Shown: positions 1-14,800 of the stretch, in pieces
Layout: each line of letters begins with the position of its first letter
Position numbering within the stretch: position 1 is the stretch's first letter
NCBI GenBank assembly: GCA_026413225.1
Contig: CM048572.1
Location: 1 to 64,000 of the forward strand
Direction: 5' to 3'
DNA from: Otis tarda
Taxonomy: Eukaryota; Chordata; Aves; Otidiformes; Otididae
Length of the DNA stretch: 64,000 nt
Translations under genes and position numbers: made by a program
Notes under the pieces: model-generated
Told to the model about the DNA's origin: nothing
Seen by the model: only the letters and a program-made list of their open reading frames with translations
Database searches by the model: none

Positions 1-1420
1 CACGTGGGCGCCCTGAAAATAATACCCCGAAAAATCACGAACGTCGAACCATTGCTCCCACACCAAAAGTGCCAGCCACTCAAGCTCTTGCTGCTCCTCA
101 GCGGCCATTGGCAGCGCACCTACCGCAGCACAGACACTCTGGCTGGGCTTTCCCCTGACGAACAGGGCTTCCGACGTTTACCACCAGCTGCACCAGGGCG
201 TCCCCTGAAAAAAACCCCGAAATATCACGAACGTTGGACCATTGCTCCCACACCAAGTGCGCCAGCCACTCAAGCTCGCCTTGCTGCTCCTCAGCGGTCA
301 TTCGCAGTGCACCTACTGGTGCAGCACAGACATTGGGGCTCCGGGCTTCCCCTGACGAACAGGGCTTCGACGTTTACCACCAGCTGCACATGGGCGCTCC
401 CGGAAAAAAAAAACCACAAAAAATCACGAACGTCGGACAATTGCTCCCACACCAAAGTGCCAGCCACTCAAGCTCTTGCTGCTCCTCAGCGGCCATTGGT
501 AGCGCACGTACAGCAGCACAGACTTTGGGGCTCCGGGCTTTCACTGACGAACAAGGGCTTCCACGTTTACCACCAGCTGCACATAGGGCGCCAACCCCTG
601 AAAAAAACCCCGAGAAATCACGAAACGTCAGACGATTGCTCCCACACCAAAAGTGCCAGCCACTCAAGCTCTTGCTGCTCCTCAGCGGCCATTGGCAGCG
701 CACCTACAGCAGCACTCCAGGCTTTTCCATGACGAACAGGGCTTCGACGTATACCACCAGCTGCACCAGGGCGGCTCCCTGAAAAAAAACCCCGAAAAAA
801 TCACGAACGTCGGACCAGAGCTTGCTCCCACACCAAAAGTGCCAGCCACTCAAGCTCTTGCTGCTCCTCAGCGGTCATTGGCAGTGCACCTACAGCAGCA
901 CAGACATTGGGGCTCCGGGCTTTCTCCTGACCGAACAGGGCTTCGACATTTCCCACCAGCGGCAACGCGGGCGCCCCTGAAAAAATATCCCTGAAAAATC
1001 ACGAACGTCGGACCATTGCTCCCACACCAAAAGTGCCAGCCACTCCAAGCTCTTGCTGCTCCTCAGCGGCCATTGGCAGTGCACCTACAGCAGCACAGAC
1101 ATTGGGGCTCCGGGCTTTCCCTGACGAACAGGGCTTCGACGTTTACCACCATCTACACGTGGGCACCCACTGAAAACAACCCCGAATAATCACGAAAAGT
1201 CGGACGATTGCTCCCACACCAAAAGTGCCAGCCACTCAAGCTCTTGCTGCTCCTCAGCGGCCATTGGTAGCGCACGTACAGCAGCACAGACATTGGGGCT
1301 CTGGGCTTTCCCTGACGAACAGGGCTTCCATGTTTACCACCAGCAAGAATTGGGCCCCCCCTGAAAAAAACCCCCGAGAAATCACGAACGTCGGACCATT
1401 GCTCGCACACCAAAAGTGCC
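1..1420 (+). repeat. Left copy of a 3.72 kb-spaced duplication
   Basis: The succession of diagnostic variants here repeats at 3,721-5,150 in the same order. It comprises GTCGAACCATT, ACCGCAGCACAGACACT, CCCGAAATATCACG, GGTCATTCGCAG, CACAAAAAATCACG, AGACTTTGGGG with TTTCACTGACG, CGACATTTCCCACC, AAAATATCCC, CCCGAATAATCACGAAAAG, and TTCCATG...AGCAAGAATTGGG (1,326 against 5,056). The offset is 3,715-3,730 bp, about 19.5 units, drifting because of small insertions. Beyond about 1,420 the order no longer matches. Confidence 0.7.
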
Positions 1421-3194
1421 AGCCACTCAAGCTCTTGGCTGTCTCCTCAGCGGCCATTGGCAGCGCACCTACAGCAGCACAGACATTGGGGCTCCGGGCT
1501 TTCCCTGACGAACAGGGCTTCGACGTATACCACCAGCTGCACATGGGCGCCCCCTGAAAAAAAAACCCCGAAAAATCACGAACGTTGGACCATTGCTCCC
1601 ACACCAAAAGTGCCAGCCACTCCAAGCTCTTGCTGCCCCTTAGCGGCCATTGGCAGTGGCATAGAAGCACCACAGAAATTGGGGCTCCGGGACTTTCCCT
1701 GACGAACAGGGCTTCGACGTATACCACCAGCTGCACCTAGGGCGCTCACTGAAAAAAAAACCCCGAAAAATCACGAACGTCGGACCATTGCTACCGGCTA
1801 CCACAACAAAAGGGCCAGCCACTCAAGCTCTTGCTGCTCCTCAGCGGCCATTGGCAAGCGCACCGCGGTGCAGCAGCACTCCAGGCTTTCCCTGACGAAC
1901 AGGGCTTCCTCATGACGTATATCAATTAGCTTACCCAGCTGCACTTGCTAGGGCGCTCACTGAAAAAAACCCCGAAAAATCACGAACGTCGGACCATTGC
2001 TCCCACACCAAAGGGCCAGACACTCAAGCTCCTTTTGCTCCTCAGCGGTCATTGGCAGTGCACCTACAGCAGCACAGACATTGGGGCTCCAGGCTTTCCC
2101 TTGACGAACAGGACTTCGACGTTTACCACGAGCTGCACGTGGGCGCTCCCTTAAAAAAAACCCAGAAAAATTACGAACGTCAGACGATTGCTCCCACACC
2201 AAAAGTGCAAGCCACTCAAGCTCTTGCTGCTCCTCAGCGGCCATTGGCAAAGCACCTACAGCAGCACAGACATTGGGGCTCCATGCTTTCCCTGACGAAC
2301 AGGGCTTCAGACTAAGTTACCACCAGCTGCACGTGGGCGCTGCCACTTAAAAAACCCGAAAAATCTGATCAACGTCAGACGCATTGCTCCCGCACCAAAA
2401 GTGTCCAGCCACTCAAGCTCTTGCTGCTCCTCAGCTGGACATTGGCAGTGCACCTACAGCAAGCACAGACATTGGGGCTCCGGGCTTTCCCTGACGAACA
2501 GGGCTTCGACGTATACCACCAGCTGCACACATGGGCGCCCCCTGAAAAAAAAACCCCGAAAAATCACGAACGTTGGACCATTGCTCCCACACCAAAAGTG
2601 CTGGAAGCCACTCAAGCTCTTGCTGCCTCCTTAAAAGCGGCCATTGGCAGTGTACATAGAGCACCACAGAAATTGGGGCTCCGGGCTTTCCCCCTGATGA
2701 ACAGGGCTTCGACGTATACCTGCCCAGCTGCACTAGGGCGCTTCACTGAAAGAAAACCCCGAAAAATCACGAACGTCGGACCATTGCTACCACAACAAAA
2801 GGGCCAGCCACTCAAGCTCTTGCTGCTCCTCATCGGCCATTGGCAGTCCACCTACAGCAGCACAGACATTGGGGCTCCGGGCTTTCAGCCCTGACGAACA
2901 GGGCTTCGAGCGTTTACCACCAGCTGCAAGCAGGGCGCCCCCCTGAAAAAATATCCCTGAAAAATCACGAGTGTCGGACCATTGCTGCCACACGAAAAGT
3001 GCCCAGCCACTCAAGCTCTTGCTGCTCCTCAGCGGCCATTGGCAGTGCACCTACAGCAGCACCAGACATTGGGGATCCGGGCTTTCCCTGACGAACAGGG
3101 CTTCGACGTTTACCACCATCTACACGTGGGCACCCCACTGAAAACAACAACCCCGAATAATCACGAAAGTCGGACGATTGCTCCACACCAAAAG

Positions 3195-3204
3195 TTTTTT
3201 TTTT
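3195..3204. other. T-run insertion inside a monomer
   Basis: A run of ten T followed by CGG interrupts the otherwise constant CCAAAAGTGCCAGCC. No other copy has a T-run here. It is either a local insertion or a consensus error in the noisy part of the array; the surrounding error density favours the latter. Confidence 0.6.
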
Positions 3205-3720
3205 CGGCCAGCCACTCAAGCTCTTGCTGCTCCTCAGCGGCCATTGGTAAGTGCACGTACAGCAGCACAGACATTGGGGCTCCGGGCTTTCCCTGACGAA
3301 CAGGAGAAACTTCGGAACGTATACCACCAGCTGCACTAGGGCGCTCACTGAAGAAAAACCCCGAAAAATCACGAACGTCGGACAATTGCTCCAACACCAA
3401 AAGTGCTGTAGCCACTCAAGCTCTTGCTGCTCCTCAGCTGCCATTGGCAGCGCACCTACAGCAGCACAGACATCTCCAGGCTTTCCCCTGACGAACAGGG
3501 CTTCGACGTTTACCACCAGCTGCACGTGGGCGCTCACTTAAAAAACCCCGAAAAATCACGAACGTCGAACCATTGCTCCCCGCACCAAAAGTGCCAGCCA
3601 CTCAAGCTCTTGCTGCTCCTCAGCGGCCATTGGCAGTGCACCTACAGCAGCACAGAGACATTGGGGCTCCGGGCTTCTCCCTGACGAACAGGGCTTCGAC
3701 GTTTACCGACACCAGCTAAG

Positions 3721-5150
3721 CACGTGGGCGCCCCCTGAAAAAAACCCCGAAAAATCACGAACGTCGAACCATTTGCTCCCACACCAAAAGTGCCAGCCAC
3801 TCAAGCTCTTGGGCTGCTCCTCAGCGGCCATTGGGCAGCGCACCTACCGCAGCACAGACACTGGGGCTCCGGGCTTTCCCTGACGAACAGGGCTTCGACG
3901 TTTACCACCAGCTGCACCAGGGCGTCCCCTGAAAAAAACCCCGAAATATCACGAACGTTGGACCATTGCTCCCACACCAAAAGTGCCAGCCACTCAAGCT
4001 CTTGCTGCTCCTCAGCGGTCATTCGCAGTGCACCTACAGCAGCACAGACATTGGGGCTCCGGGCTTTCCCTGACGAACAGGGCTTCGACGTTTACCACCA
4101 GCTGCACGTGGGCGCTCCCTGAAAAAAACCACAAAAAATCACGAACGTCGGACAATTGCTCCCACACCAAAAGTGCCAGCCACTCAAGCTCTTGCTGCTC
4201 CTCAGCGGCCATTGGTAGCGCACGTACAGCAGCACAGACTTTGGGGCTCCGGGCTTTCACTGACGAACAGGGCTTCCACGTTTACCACCAGCTGCCACAT
4301 GGGCGCTCCCTGAAAAAAAACCCCGAGAAATCACGAACGTCAGACGATTGCTCCCACATCAAAAGTGCCAGCCACTCAAGCTCTTGCTGCTCCTCAGCGG
4401 CCATTGGCAGCGCACCTACAGCAGCACTCCAGGCTCCGGCTTTCCATGACGAACAGGGGCTTCCGACGTATACCACCAGCTGCACCAGGCGCGCTCCCTG
4501 AAAAAAAACCCCGAAAAATCACGAACGTCGGACCATTGCTCCCACACCAAAAGTGCCAGCCACTCAGAAGCTCTTGCTGCTCCTCCAGGCGGTCATTGGC
4601 AGTGCACCTACAGCAGCACAGACATTGGGAGCTCCGGGCTTTCCCCTGACGAACAGGGCTTCGACATTTCCCACCAGCTGCAACGGGGCGCCCCCTGAAA
4701 AAAATATCCCTTGAAAAATCGCGAAGCACGTCGGGACCATTGCTCCCACACCAAAAGTGCCAGCCACTCAAGCTCTTGCTGCTCCTCAGCGGCCATTGGC
4801 AGTGCACCTACAGCAGCACAGACATTGGGGCTCCGGGGCTTTCCCCTGACGAACAGGGCTTCGACGTTTACCACCATCTACACGTGGGCACCCACTGAAA
4901 ACAAACCCCGAATAATCACGAAAGTCGGACGATTGCTCCCACACCAAAAGTGCCAGCCACTCAAGAGACTCTTGCTGCTCCTCAGCGGCCATTGGTAGCG
5001 CACGTACAGCAAAGCACAGACATTGGGGCTCTGGGCTTTCCCTGACGAACAGGGCTTCCATGTTGTACACCACCAGCAAGAATTGGGCTCCCCCTGAAAA
5101 AAAACCCCGAGAAATCACGAACGTCGGACCCATTGCTCCCACACAAAGTG
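3721..5150 (+). repeat. Right copy of the 3.72 kb-spaced duplication
   Basis: This is the cleaner partner of 1-1,420. It starts with the same CACGTGGGCGCCC...GTCGAACCATT junction and keeps the same marker order for about seven monomers. Differences between the copies are mostly short insertions in the left copy (for example CTCTGGCTGGG at about 139 against CTGGGGCTCCGGG here), consistent with one event plus later noise or error. Confidence 0.7.
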
Positions 5151-5890
5151 CCAGCCACTCAAGCTCTTGCTGCTCCTCAGCGGCCATTGGCAGCTAGCAC
5201 CTACAGCAGCAATATTGCTCCAGGCTTTCCCTGCAGCGAACAGGGCTTCGACGTTTACCACCAGCTGCACCAGGGGCGCTCACTGAAAAAAAAACCCCGA
5301 AAAATCACGAACGTCGGACCATTGCTCCCACACCAAAAGTGCCAGCCACTCAAGCTCTTGCTGCTCCTCAGCGGTCATTGGCAGTGCACCTACAACCCCA
5401 GCACAGACATTTGGGGCTCCGGGCTTTCCCCTGACCAACAGGGCTTCGACGTTTACCCACGCCAGCTGCAACGGGGCGCCTCCCTGAAAAGAATATATCC
5501 TGAAAAATCACGAACGTCGGACCATTGCTCCCACACCAAAAGTGCCAGCCACTCAAGCTCTTGCTGCTCCTCAGCGGCCATTGGCAGCGCACCTACAGCA
5601 GCACAGACATTGGGGCTCCAGGCTTTCCCTGACGAACAGGGCTTCGACGTTTACCACCATCTACACGTGGGCACCCACTGAAAGCAACCCCGAATAATCA
5701 CGAAAGTCGGACGGATTGCTCCCACACCAAAGTGCCAGCCACTCAAGCTCTTGCCTGCTCCTCAGCGGCCATTGGCAGCGCATTGACAGCAGCACAGACA
5801 TTGGGGCTCTGGGCTTTCCCTGACGAACAGGGCTTCCATGTTTACCACCAGCAAGAATTGGGCTCCCCCTGAAAAAAAACCCCGAGAAAT
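4690..5890 (+). repeat. Four-monomer tandem duplication (about 780 bp period)
   Basis: The run CCATCTACACGTGGGCACCC, CCCCGAATAATCACGAAAG, then TTCCATG with AGCAAGAATTGGG appears around 4,870-5,090 and again around 5,655-5,860. The TTCCATG marker is at 5,056 and 5,834, 778 bp or about four units apart. The same marker pair returns near 7,230-7,420. AATAT-type A-run variants near 4,700 and 5,490 precede both copies. Confidence 0.6.
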
Positions 5891-8800
5891 CACGAACGTC
5901 GGACCATTGCTCACCCACCAAAAAGTGCCAGCCACTCAAGCTCTTTGCCTGCTCCTCAGCGGCCATTGGCAGCGCACCTACAGCAGCACAGACATTGGGG
6001 GCTCCGGGCTTTCCCTGACGAACAGGGCTTCGACGTTTACCACCAGCTACACGTGGGCGCCCCCGAAAAATAACCCTGAAAAATCACGAACGTCGGACGA
6101 TTACTCACACACCAAAAGTGCCAGCCACTCAAGCTCTTTGCTGCTCCTCAGCAGCCATTGGCACTGCACCTACAGCAGCACAGACATTGGGGCTCCGGGC
6201 TTTCCCTGACGAACAGGGCTTCGACGTTTTCCGGCACCAGCTACACGTGGGCGCCCACTGAAAAAACCCCGAAAAATCACGAACGTCGGATGATTGGTCC
6301 CACACCAAAAGGAGCCAGCCACTCAAGCTCTTGCTGCTCCTCAGTGGCCATTGGCAAAGCCATGTGCATTACCAGCACCACAGACACTGGGGCTCCGGGC
6401 TTTCCCTGACGAACAGGGCTTCGACGTATACCACCAGACTGCACGTGGGCGCCACCTGATAAAAAACTCGAAAATCGCGAACGTTGGACCACTGCTCACA
6501 CACCAAAAGGGCCAGACACCTCAAGCTCCTTTTGCTCCCTCAGGCGGTCATTGGCAGTGCACCTACAGCACCACAGAACATTGGGGCTCCGGGATTTCCC
6601 TGACGAACAGGGCTTCGACGTTTACCATCAGCTGCACGTGGGCGCTCCCTTAAAAAAACCCCGAAAAATCACGAACGTCGGACGCATTTTGCTCCCACAC
6701 CAAAAAGTGCCCAGCCACTCAAGCTCTTGCTGCTCCTCAGCGGCCATTGGCAGCGCGCCTACAGCACCACAGACATTGGGGCTCTGGGCTTTCCCTGACG
6801 AACAGGGCTTCGACGTTTACCACCAGCTGCACCAGGGCGTCCACTGAAAAAAAAAACCCCGAAATATCACAAATGTCGGACCATTGCTCCCACACCAAAA
6901 GTGCCAGACACTCAAGCTCTTGCTACTCCCTAAGCGGCCATTGGCAGTGCACCTACAGCAGCACAGACATTGGGGCTCCAGGCTTTCCCTGACGAACAGG
7001 GCTTCGACGTTTACCACCAGCTGCAACACAGGTCGCTCACTGAAAAAAAAAACCCCCGAAAAAATCATGAACGTCGGACGATTGCTCCCACACCAGAAGA
7101 GCCAGCCACTCAAGCTCTTGCTGCTCCCTCAGCGGCCATTGGCAGCGCACCTACAGCACCACAGACATTGGGGCTCCGGGCTTTCCCTGAGGAGCAGGGC
7201 TTCGACGTTTACCACCGCTCTTCACACGTGGGCACCCACTGAAAACAACCCCGAATAATCACGAACGTCGGACGATTGCTCCCACACCAAAAGTGCCAGC
7301 CACTCAAGCTCTTGCTGCTCCTCAGCGGCCATTGGTAGCGCACGTACAGCAGCACAGACATTGGGGCTCTGGGCTTTCCCTGACGAACAGGGCTTCCATG
7401 TTTACCACCAGCAAGAATTGGGCTCCCCCTGAAAAAAACCCCCGAGAAATCACGAACGTCGGACCATTGCTCACACACCAAAAGTGCCAGCCACTCAAGC
7501 TCTTGCTGCTCCTCAGCGGCCATTGGCAGCGCACCTACAGCAGCACAGACATTGGGGCTCCGGGCTTTCCCTGACGAACAGGGCTTCGAAGTATACCACC
7601 AGCTGCACCACGGCGCTCCCTTAAAAAAACCCCGAAAAATCACAAACGTCGGACCATTGCTCCCACACCAAAAGGGCCAGACACTCAAGCTCTTGCTGCT
7701 CCTCAGCTGCCATTGGCAGCGCACCTACAGCAGCACAGACATTGGGGCTCCGGGCTTTCCCTGACGAACAGGGATTCGACGTTTACCACCAGCTGCACGT
7801 GGACGCCCCCTGAAAAAAAAACTCGAAAAATCACGAACGTCGGACCATTGCTCCCACACCAAAAGTGCCAGACACTCAATCTCTTTTTGCTCCTTAGCGG
7901 CCATTGGCAGGGCACCTACAGCACCACAGACATTGGGGCTCCAGGCTTTCCATGACGAACAGGGCTTCGACGTTTACCACCAGCTGCACCGGGGCGCCCC
8001 CTGAAAAAAATCCCTGAAAAATCACGAACGTCGGACCATTGCTCCCCACACCAAAAAAGGTGCCAGCCACTCAAGCGTCTTGCTGCTCCTCAGCGGCCAG
8101 TGTCAGCGCACCTACAGCAGCACAGACATTGGGGCTCCAGAGCGTTCCCTGACGAACAGGGCTTCGATCGCTTACACACCGTCTGCACGTGGTGCCACCC
8201 ACTGAAAACAACCCCAAATAATCACAGTGAATGTCGGACGATTGCTCCCACACCAAAAGGTGCCAGCCACTCAAGCTCTTGCTGCCCCCTCAGCGGCCAT
8301 TGGCAGCGCGACCTACAGCAGCACAGACATTGGGGCTCCGGGCTTTCCCTGACGAACAGGGCTTCGAGCGTTTACAGTTCACCAGCTACACGTGCGCACC
8401 CACTGAAAACAACCCCGAATAATCACCGAATGTCGGACGATTAGCTCCCACACCAAAAGTGCCAGCCACTCCAAGCTCTTGCTGCTCCTCAGCGGCCAGT
8501 GGTAGCGCACGTCGCAGCAGCACAGACATGGTGGGGCTCCGGGCTTTCCCTGACGAACAGGGCTTCGACATTTAACACCAGCTGCACGTGGCCCCCCCCT
8601 GACAAAAACCCCCGAAAAATCACAAACCTTGGACGATTGCTCCCACACCAGAAGTGCCAGCCGCTCAACCTCTTGCTGCCCCTCAGCGGCCATTGGCAGC
8701 GCACCTACAGCAGCACAGACATTGGGGCTCCGGGCTTTCCCTGACGAACAGGGCTTCGACGTATACCACCAGCTGCACGTGGACGTCCCCTGAAAAAAAA

Positions 8801-11800
8801 TTCGAAAAATCACGAACGTCGGACAATTGCTCCCACACCAAAAGTGCCAGGCACTCAAGCTCTTGCTGCTCCTCAGCGGCAATTGGCAGTGCACCTATAG
8901 CAGCACAGACATTGGGGCTCCGGGCTTTCCCTGACGAACAGGGCTTCGACGTATACCACCAGCTGCACGTGGACGCCCCCTGAAAAAAAAACTCGAAAAA
9001 TCACGAATGTCGGACGATTGCCTCCACACCAAAAGTGCCAGCCACTCAAGCTCTTGCTGCTCCTCAGTGGCCATTGGCAACGCGCGTACAGCACCACAGA
9101 CACTGGGGCTCCGGGCTTTCCCTGACGAACAGGGCTTCGACGTATACCACCAGCTGCACCAGGGCGTCCCCTGAAAAAAAAACTCGAAAATCGCGAACGT
9201 TGGACCATTGCTCCCACAACAAAATGGCCAGACCCACTCAAGCTCCTTTTGCTCCTCAGCGGTCATTGGCAGTGCACCTACAGCACCACAGACATTGGGG
9301 CTCCGGGATTTCCCCTGACGAACAGGGCTTCGACGTTTACTCATCAGCTGCACGTGGGCGCTCCCTTAAAAAAAACCCGAAAAATCACGAACGTCGGACG
9401 ATTGCTCCCACACCAAAAGTGCCAGCCACTCAAGCTCTTGCTGCTCCTCAGCGGCCATTGGCAGGCGCACCTACAGCACCACAGACATTGGGGCTCTGAG
9501 CTTTTCCCTGACGAACAGGGCTTCGACGTTTACCACCAGCTGCATTCAGGGCGTCCCACTGAAAAAAACCCCGAAAAATCACAAATGTCGGACCATTGCT
9601 CCCACACCAAAAAAGTGCCAGCACCTCAAGCGTATACTTGCTACTCCTAGAAGCGGCCATTGGCAGTGCACCTACAGCAGCACAGACATTGGGGCTCCAG
9701 GCTTTCCCTGACGAACAAGGGCTTCGACGTTTACCACCAGCTGCAACAGGTCGCTCGACCTGAAAAAAACCCCGAAAAATCATGAACGTCGGACGATTAG
9801 AGCTCCCACACCAGAAAGAGCCAGCCACTCCAAGCTCTTGCTGCTCCTCAGCGGCCATTGGCAGCGCACCTACAGCACCACAGACATTGGGGCTCCGGGC
9901 TTTCCCTGAGGAGCAGGGCTTCGACGTTTACCACCGTCTACACGTGGGCACCCCACTGAAAACAACCCCGAATAATCACGAACGTCGGACGATTGCTCCC
10001 ACACCAAAAGTGCGCCAGCCACTCCAAGCTCTTGCTGCTCCTCGAGTGGCTATTGGTAAAGCGCACGTACAGCAGCACAGACATTGGGGCTCCGGGCTTT
10101 CCCTGACGAATAGGAATTCGACGTTTACCACGAGCTACACGTGGGCGCCCACTGAAAAAAACCCCGAAAAATCACGAACGTCAGACCATTGCTCCCACAC
10201 CAAAACTGCCAGCCACTCAAGCTCTTGCTGCTCCTCAGCGGCCATTAGCAGTGCACCTACAGCAGCACAGACATTGGGGCTCCGGGCTTTCCCTGACAAA
10301 CAGGGCTTCGACGTATACCAACAGCTGCTCGTGGGTGCCCCCTGAAAAAGAAACCCCGAAAAATCACGAACGTCGGACCATTGCTCCCACACCAAAAGTG
10401 CCAGCCACTCATGCTCTTGCTGCTCCTCAGCGTCCATTGGCAGCGCATCTACAGCAGCACAGACACTGGGTCTCCGGGCTTTCCCTGACGAACAGGGCTT
10501 CGACGTTTGACACCAGCTGTTACACTCTGGGGAGGCCCCCCTTGAAAAAAAAGACGCCGAAAAATTACGAACCTTCGGACGATTGTACCCCACACCAAAA
10601 GTGCCAGCCACTCAAGCTCTTTGCTGCTCCTCAGCGGCCATTGTGGCAAGCGCACCTACAGCAGCACAGACATTGGGGCTCCGGAGCTTTCCCTGACGAA
10701 CAGGGCTTCGACGTTTACCACCAGCTGCACGTGGCCGCCCCTGGAAAAAAAAACCCTAAAAATCACGAACGTCGGAATATTGCTCCCACACCAAAAGGGC
10801 CAGCCACTCAAGCTCTTGCTGCTCCTCAGCGGCCATTGGCAGCGCACCTACAGCAGAACAGACATTGGGGCTCCAGGCTTTCCCTGACGAACAGGGCTTC
10901 GACGTTTACCACCGCCTACACGTGCGCGCCCACTGAAAACAAACCCGAAGGATCACGAATGCCGGACTATTCCTCCCACACCAAAAGGGCAAGCCACTCA
11001 AGCTCTTGCTGCTCCTCAGCGGCCATTGGCAGCACACGTACAGCAGCACAGACATTGGGGCTCCGGGCTTTCCCTGACGAACAGGGTTTCGAAGTATACC
11101 ACCAGCTGCACGTGGGCGCCCCCTGACAAAAACCCCCGAAAAATCACGAACCTTGGACGATTGCTCCCACACAAAAAGGGCCAGCCACTCAAGCTCTTGC
11201 TGCTCCTCAGCGGCCATTGGCAGTGCACCTACAGCAGCACAGACATTTCGGGGCTCCAGGCTTTCCCTGACGAGTGAGCAGGGCTTTGGCGTTTACCACC
11301 AGCTGCACCTGGGCGCCCACTGAAAAAACCCGAAAAATCACGAACCTTGGACGATTGCTCCCATGACCAAAAGTGCCAGCCACCTCAAGCTCTTAGCTGC
11401 TCCTCAGGCCGGACCATTGGCAGCGCACCTACAACAGCACAGACACTCGGGAGCTCCGGGCTTTCCCTGACGAACAGGGCTTCGATCGTTTACCACCAGC
11501 TGCCCGTGGACGCCCCTGAAAAAGAAACCACGAAAAATCACGAACGTCGGACCATTGCTCCCACACCAAAAGTGCCAGCCACTCAAGCTCTTTTGCTGTC
11601 CCTCAGCGGCCATTAGCAGTGCACCTACAGCAGCACAGACATTGGGGCTCCGGGCTTTCCCTGGACGAACAGGGCTTTGATCGTATACCTCCACCAGTTG
11701 CACACATAGGGCGTCCCTCGGAAAAGAAACCACGAAAAAAATCACGAACGTCGGACGATTGCTCCAACACCAAAAGTGCCAGACACTCAAGCTCTTGCTG

Positions 11801-14800
11801 GTCCCTCAGGGGCCATTGGCAGCGGCACCTACAGCAGCACAAACATTAGGCTCCGGGCTTTCTCTTTCTGACGAACAGGGCTTCGACGTATACCACCAGC
11901 TGCAGCGTGGGCGCCCCTGAAAAAAAAAAAACTCGAAAAGTCACTGAACGTCAGACCATTGCTCCCCACACCAAAAGTGCCAGCTGCTCCAACCCTCTTG
12001 CTGCCCCTCAGCGGCCATTTGTAGCGCACGTACAGCAGCACAGACACCACTTTGGGGCTCCGGGCTTTCCCTGACGAACAGGGCTTTGACGTATACCACC
12101 AGCTGCACCAGGGCGCTCACTGAAAAAAACCCCCAAAAATCACGAACGTCGGACCATTGCTCCCATGCCACCAAAAGTGCGGTCAGCCACTCAAGCTCTT
12201 TTGCTCCTCATGCAGTCATTGGCAGTGCACCTACAGCAGCACAGACATTGGGGCTCCAGGCTTTCCCTGACGAACAGGGTCTTCGGCGTTTACCACCGTC
12301 TACACGTGTGCGCCTTACACTGAAGAAAACAACCCTGAATAATCCCACGAATGTCGGACGATTGCCTCCCACAACCAAAAGTGCCAGCCACTCAAGCTCT
12401 TGCTACTCCTCAGCGGCAGCATTGGGAGCGCACCTATAGCAGCACAGACATTGGGGTTCCGGGGCTTCTCCCTGACGAACAGGGCTTCGACGTTTGCTAC
12501 CAGCTACACTTGGGACACCCCTGAAAAAAAAAACGCCGAAAAATTACGAACTTCGGACGATTGTCACCGCACACCAAAAGTGCCAGCCACTCAAGCTCTT
12601 GCTGCTCCTCAGCGGCCATTGGCAGCGCACCTACAGCAGCACAGACATTGGGAGCTCCGGGCTTTCCCTGACCCGAACAGGGCTTCGGCGTTTACCACCA
12701 GCAGACTGCACGTGGGCGCCCAGTGAAAAACAACCCCGAATAATGCACCGCCCAACGTCGGACCATTAATCCCACACCAAAAGTGCCAGCCACTCAACGC
12801 TTCTTGCTGCTCCTCAGCGGCCATTGGCAAAGCACACCTCACAGCAGCACAGACATTGGGGTCTCCGGGCTTTGTCCCTGACGAAACAAGGGCTTCGTAT
12901 ACCACCAGCTGCACGTAGGCGCCTCCTGAAATAGAATCCCCGAAAAATCTGAACGTCGGACGATTGCTCCCACACCAAAAGGGCCAGACACTCAAGCTCT
13001 TGCTGCTCCTCAGCGGCCACTGGCAACGCACCTACAGCAGCACAGACATTGGGGCTCCGGGCTTTTCCCTGACGGAACAAGGGCCGAGACGTTTACCACC
13101 AGCTGCACGTGGGCGCCCCCTGGAAAAAAACCTCGAAAAATCACGAACGTTGGACCATTGCTCCCACACTCAAAAGTGCGGCCAGCCACTCAAGCTCTTG
13201 CTGCTCCTCAGCGGCCACTGGCAGCGCACCTACAGCAGCACAGACATTGGGGCTCCGGGATTTCCCTGACCCGAACAGGGCTTCGATGTTTACCACCAGC
13301 TGCACGTCGCGCCCAGTGGAAAACAACCCCGAATAATCACGAACGTCGGACCAATATTGCTCCCACACCAAAAGTGCCAGCCACTCAAGCCTTTCCTTGC
13401 TGCTCCTCAGCGGCCATTGGCAGCGCACACCTACAGCAGCACAAGAGACATTGGGGCTCCGGGCTTTTCCCTGACGAACAGGGGCTTCGACGTTTACTCA
13501 CCAGCTGCACGTGGACGCCCCCTGAAAAAAAAACTCGAATAATCACGAACCTTGTGACGATTGCTCCCACACTTGAGAAAGTGCCAGCCACTCAAGCTCT
13601 TGCTGTCCCTCAGCAGCCATTGGCAGTGCACCTACAGCAGCACAGACATTGGGGCTCCGGAGAAACTTTCCCTGACGAACAGGGCTTTGACGTATACCAC
13701 CAGCTACAGCGTGGGCACCACCCACTGAAAAAAGACCCCCGAGAAATCACGAACATCGGATCCATTACTCCCACACGAAAAGTGCCAGCCACTCAAGCTC
13801 TTGCTGCTCCTCAGTGCCCATTGGCTTTCTACGTACCAGCACTGAAGGAGACATTGAGTGCTCTGGTCTTTCCCTGACGAACAGGGCTTCTACATTTAGC
13901 ACCAGCTGCACGGTGGGCGGTCCCTGAAAAAAACCCCAAAAAATCACCAACGCTGAGGAAGATTGCTCCCCACACCAGAGCTAACCTGTGCCAGCCACTC
14001 AAGTCTCTTGCTGCTCCTCGAGCGGCCATTGGCAGTGCACCTACAGCAGCACAGACATTGGGGCTCCGGGCTTTCCCTGACGAACAGGGCTCATGAGCGT
14101 TTACCACCAGACTGCACGTGGGCACCCACTGGAAAACAACCCCGGAATAATCACGAACGTCCCGGACCATTGCTCCCACACCAGAAGTGCCAGCCACTCA
14201 AGCTCTTGCTGCTCCTCAGCGGCCATTGGCAAGCGCACCTACAGCAGGCACAGCACATTGGGGCTCACGGGCTTTTCCCCTGACGAACAGGGGCTTCGTA
14301 TACCGCCAGCTGCACGGTGGGCGCCTCCCGGGAAATAGAATCCCTGAAAAATCACGCCGAACGTCGGACGATTGCTCCCACACCAAAAGGGACAGACACT
14401 CAAGCTCTTGCTGCTCCTCAGCGGCCATTGGCAGCACACCTACAGGAGCACAAACATTGGGGTTCCGGGCTTTCTCTGACGAACAGGGCTTCGACGTATA
14501 CTCACCAGCTGCAAAAAAACGTGGGTCCCCCTGAAAAAAATTGAAAAATCATGAACGTTGGACCATTGCTCCCACACCAAAAGTGCCAGCCACTCAAGCT
14601 CTTGATGCCCCTCAGCTGCCATTGGCAATGCACCTAGAACAGCACAGACATTGGGGCTCCGGGCTTTCCCTGTCGAACAGGGCTTCGACGTTTACCACCG
14701 TCTACACATTGGCACCCACTGAAAACAACCCCAAATAATCGACGAACGTCGGACCATTGCTCCCACACCAAAAGTGCCAGCCACTCAAGCTCTTGCTGCT

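Noticed and set aside
3195..3204. T10 run as a transposon poly-A tail in reverse
   Set aside because: No element body or target duplication adjoins it, and monomer sequence resumes on both sides within a few bases.
10251..11126. 291-residue open frame in the noisy part
   Set aside because: It is open only because small insertions compensate for the frame. The translation is the same recurring repeat peptide.
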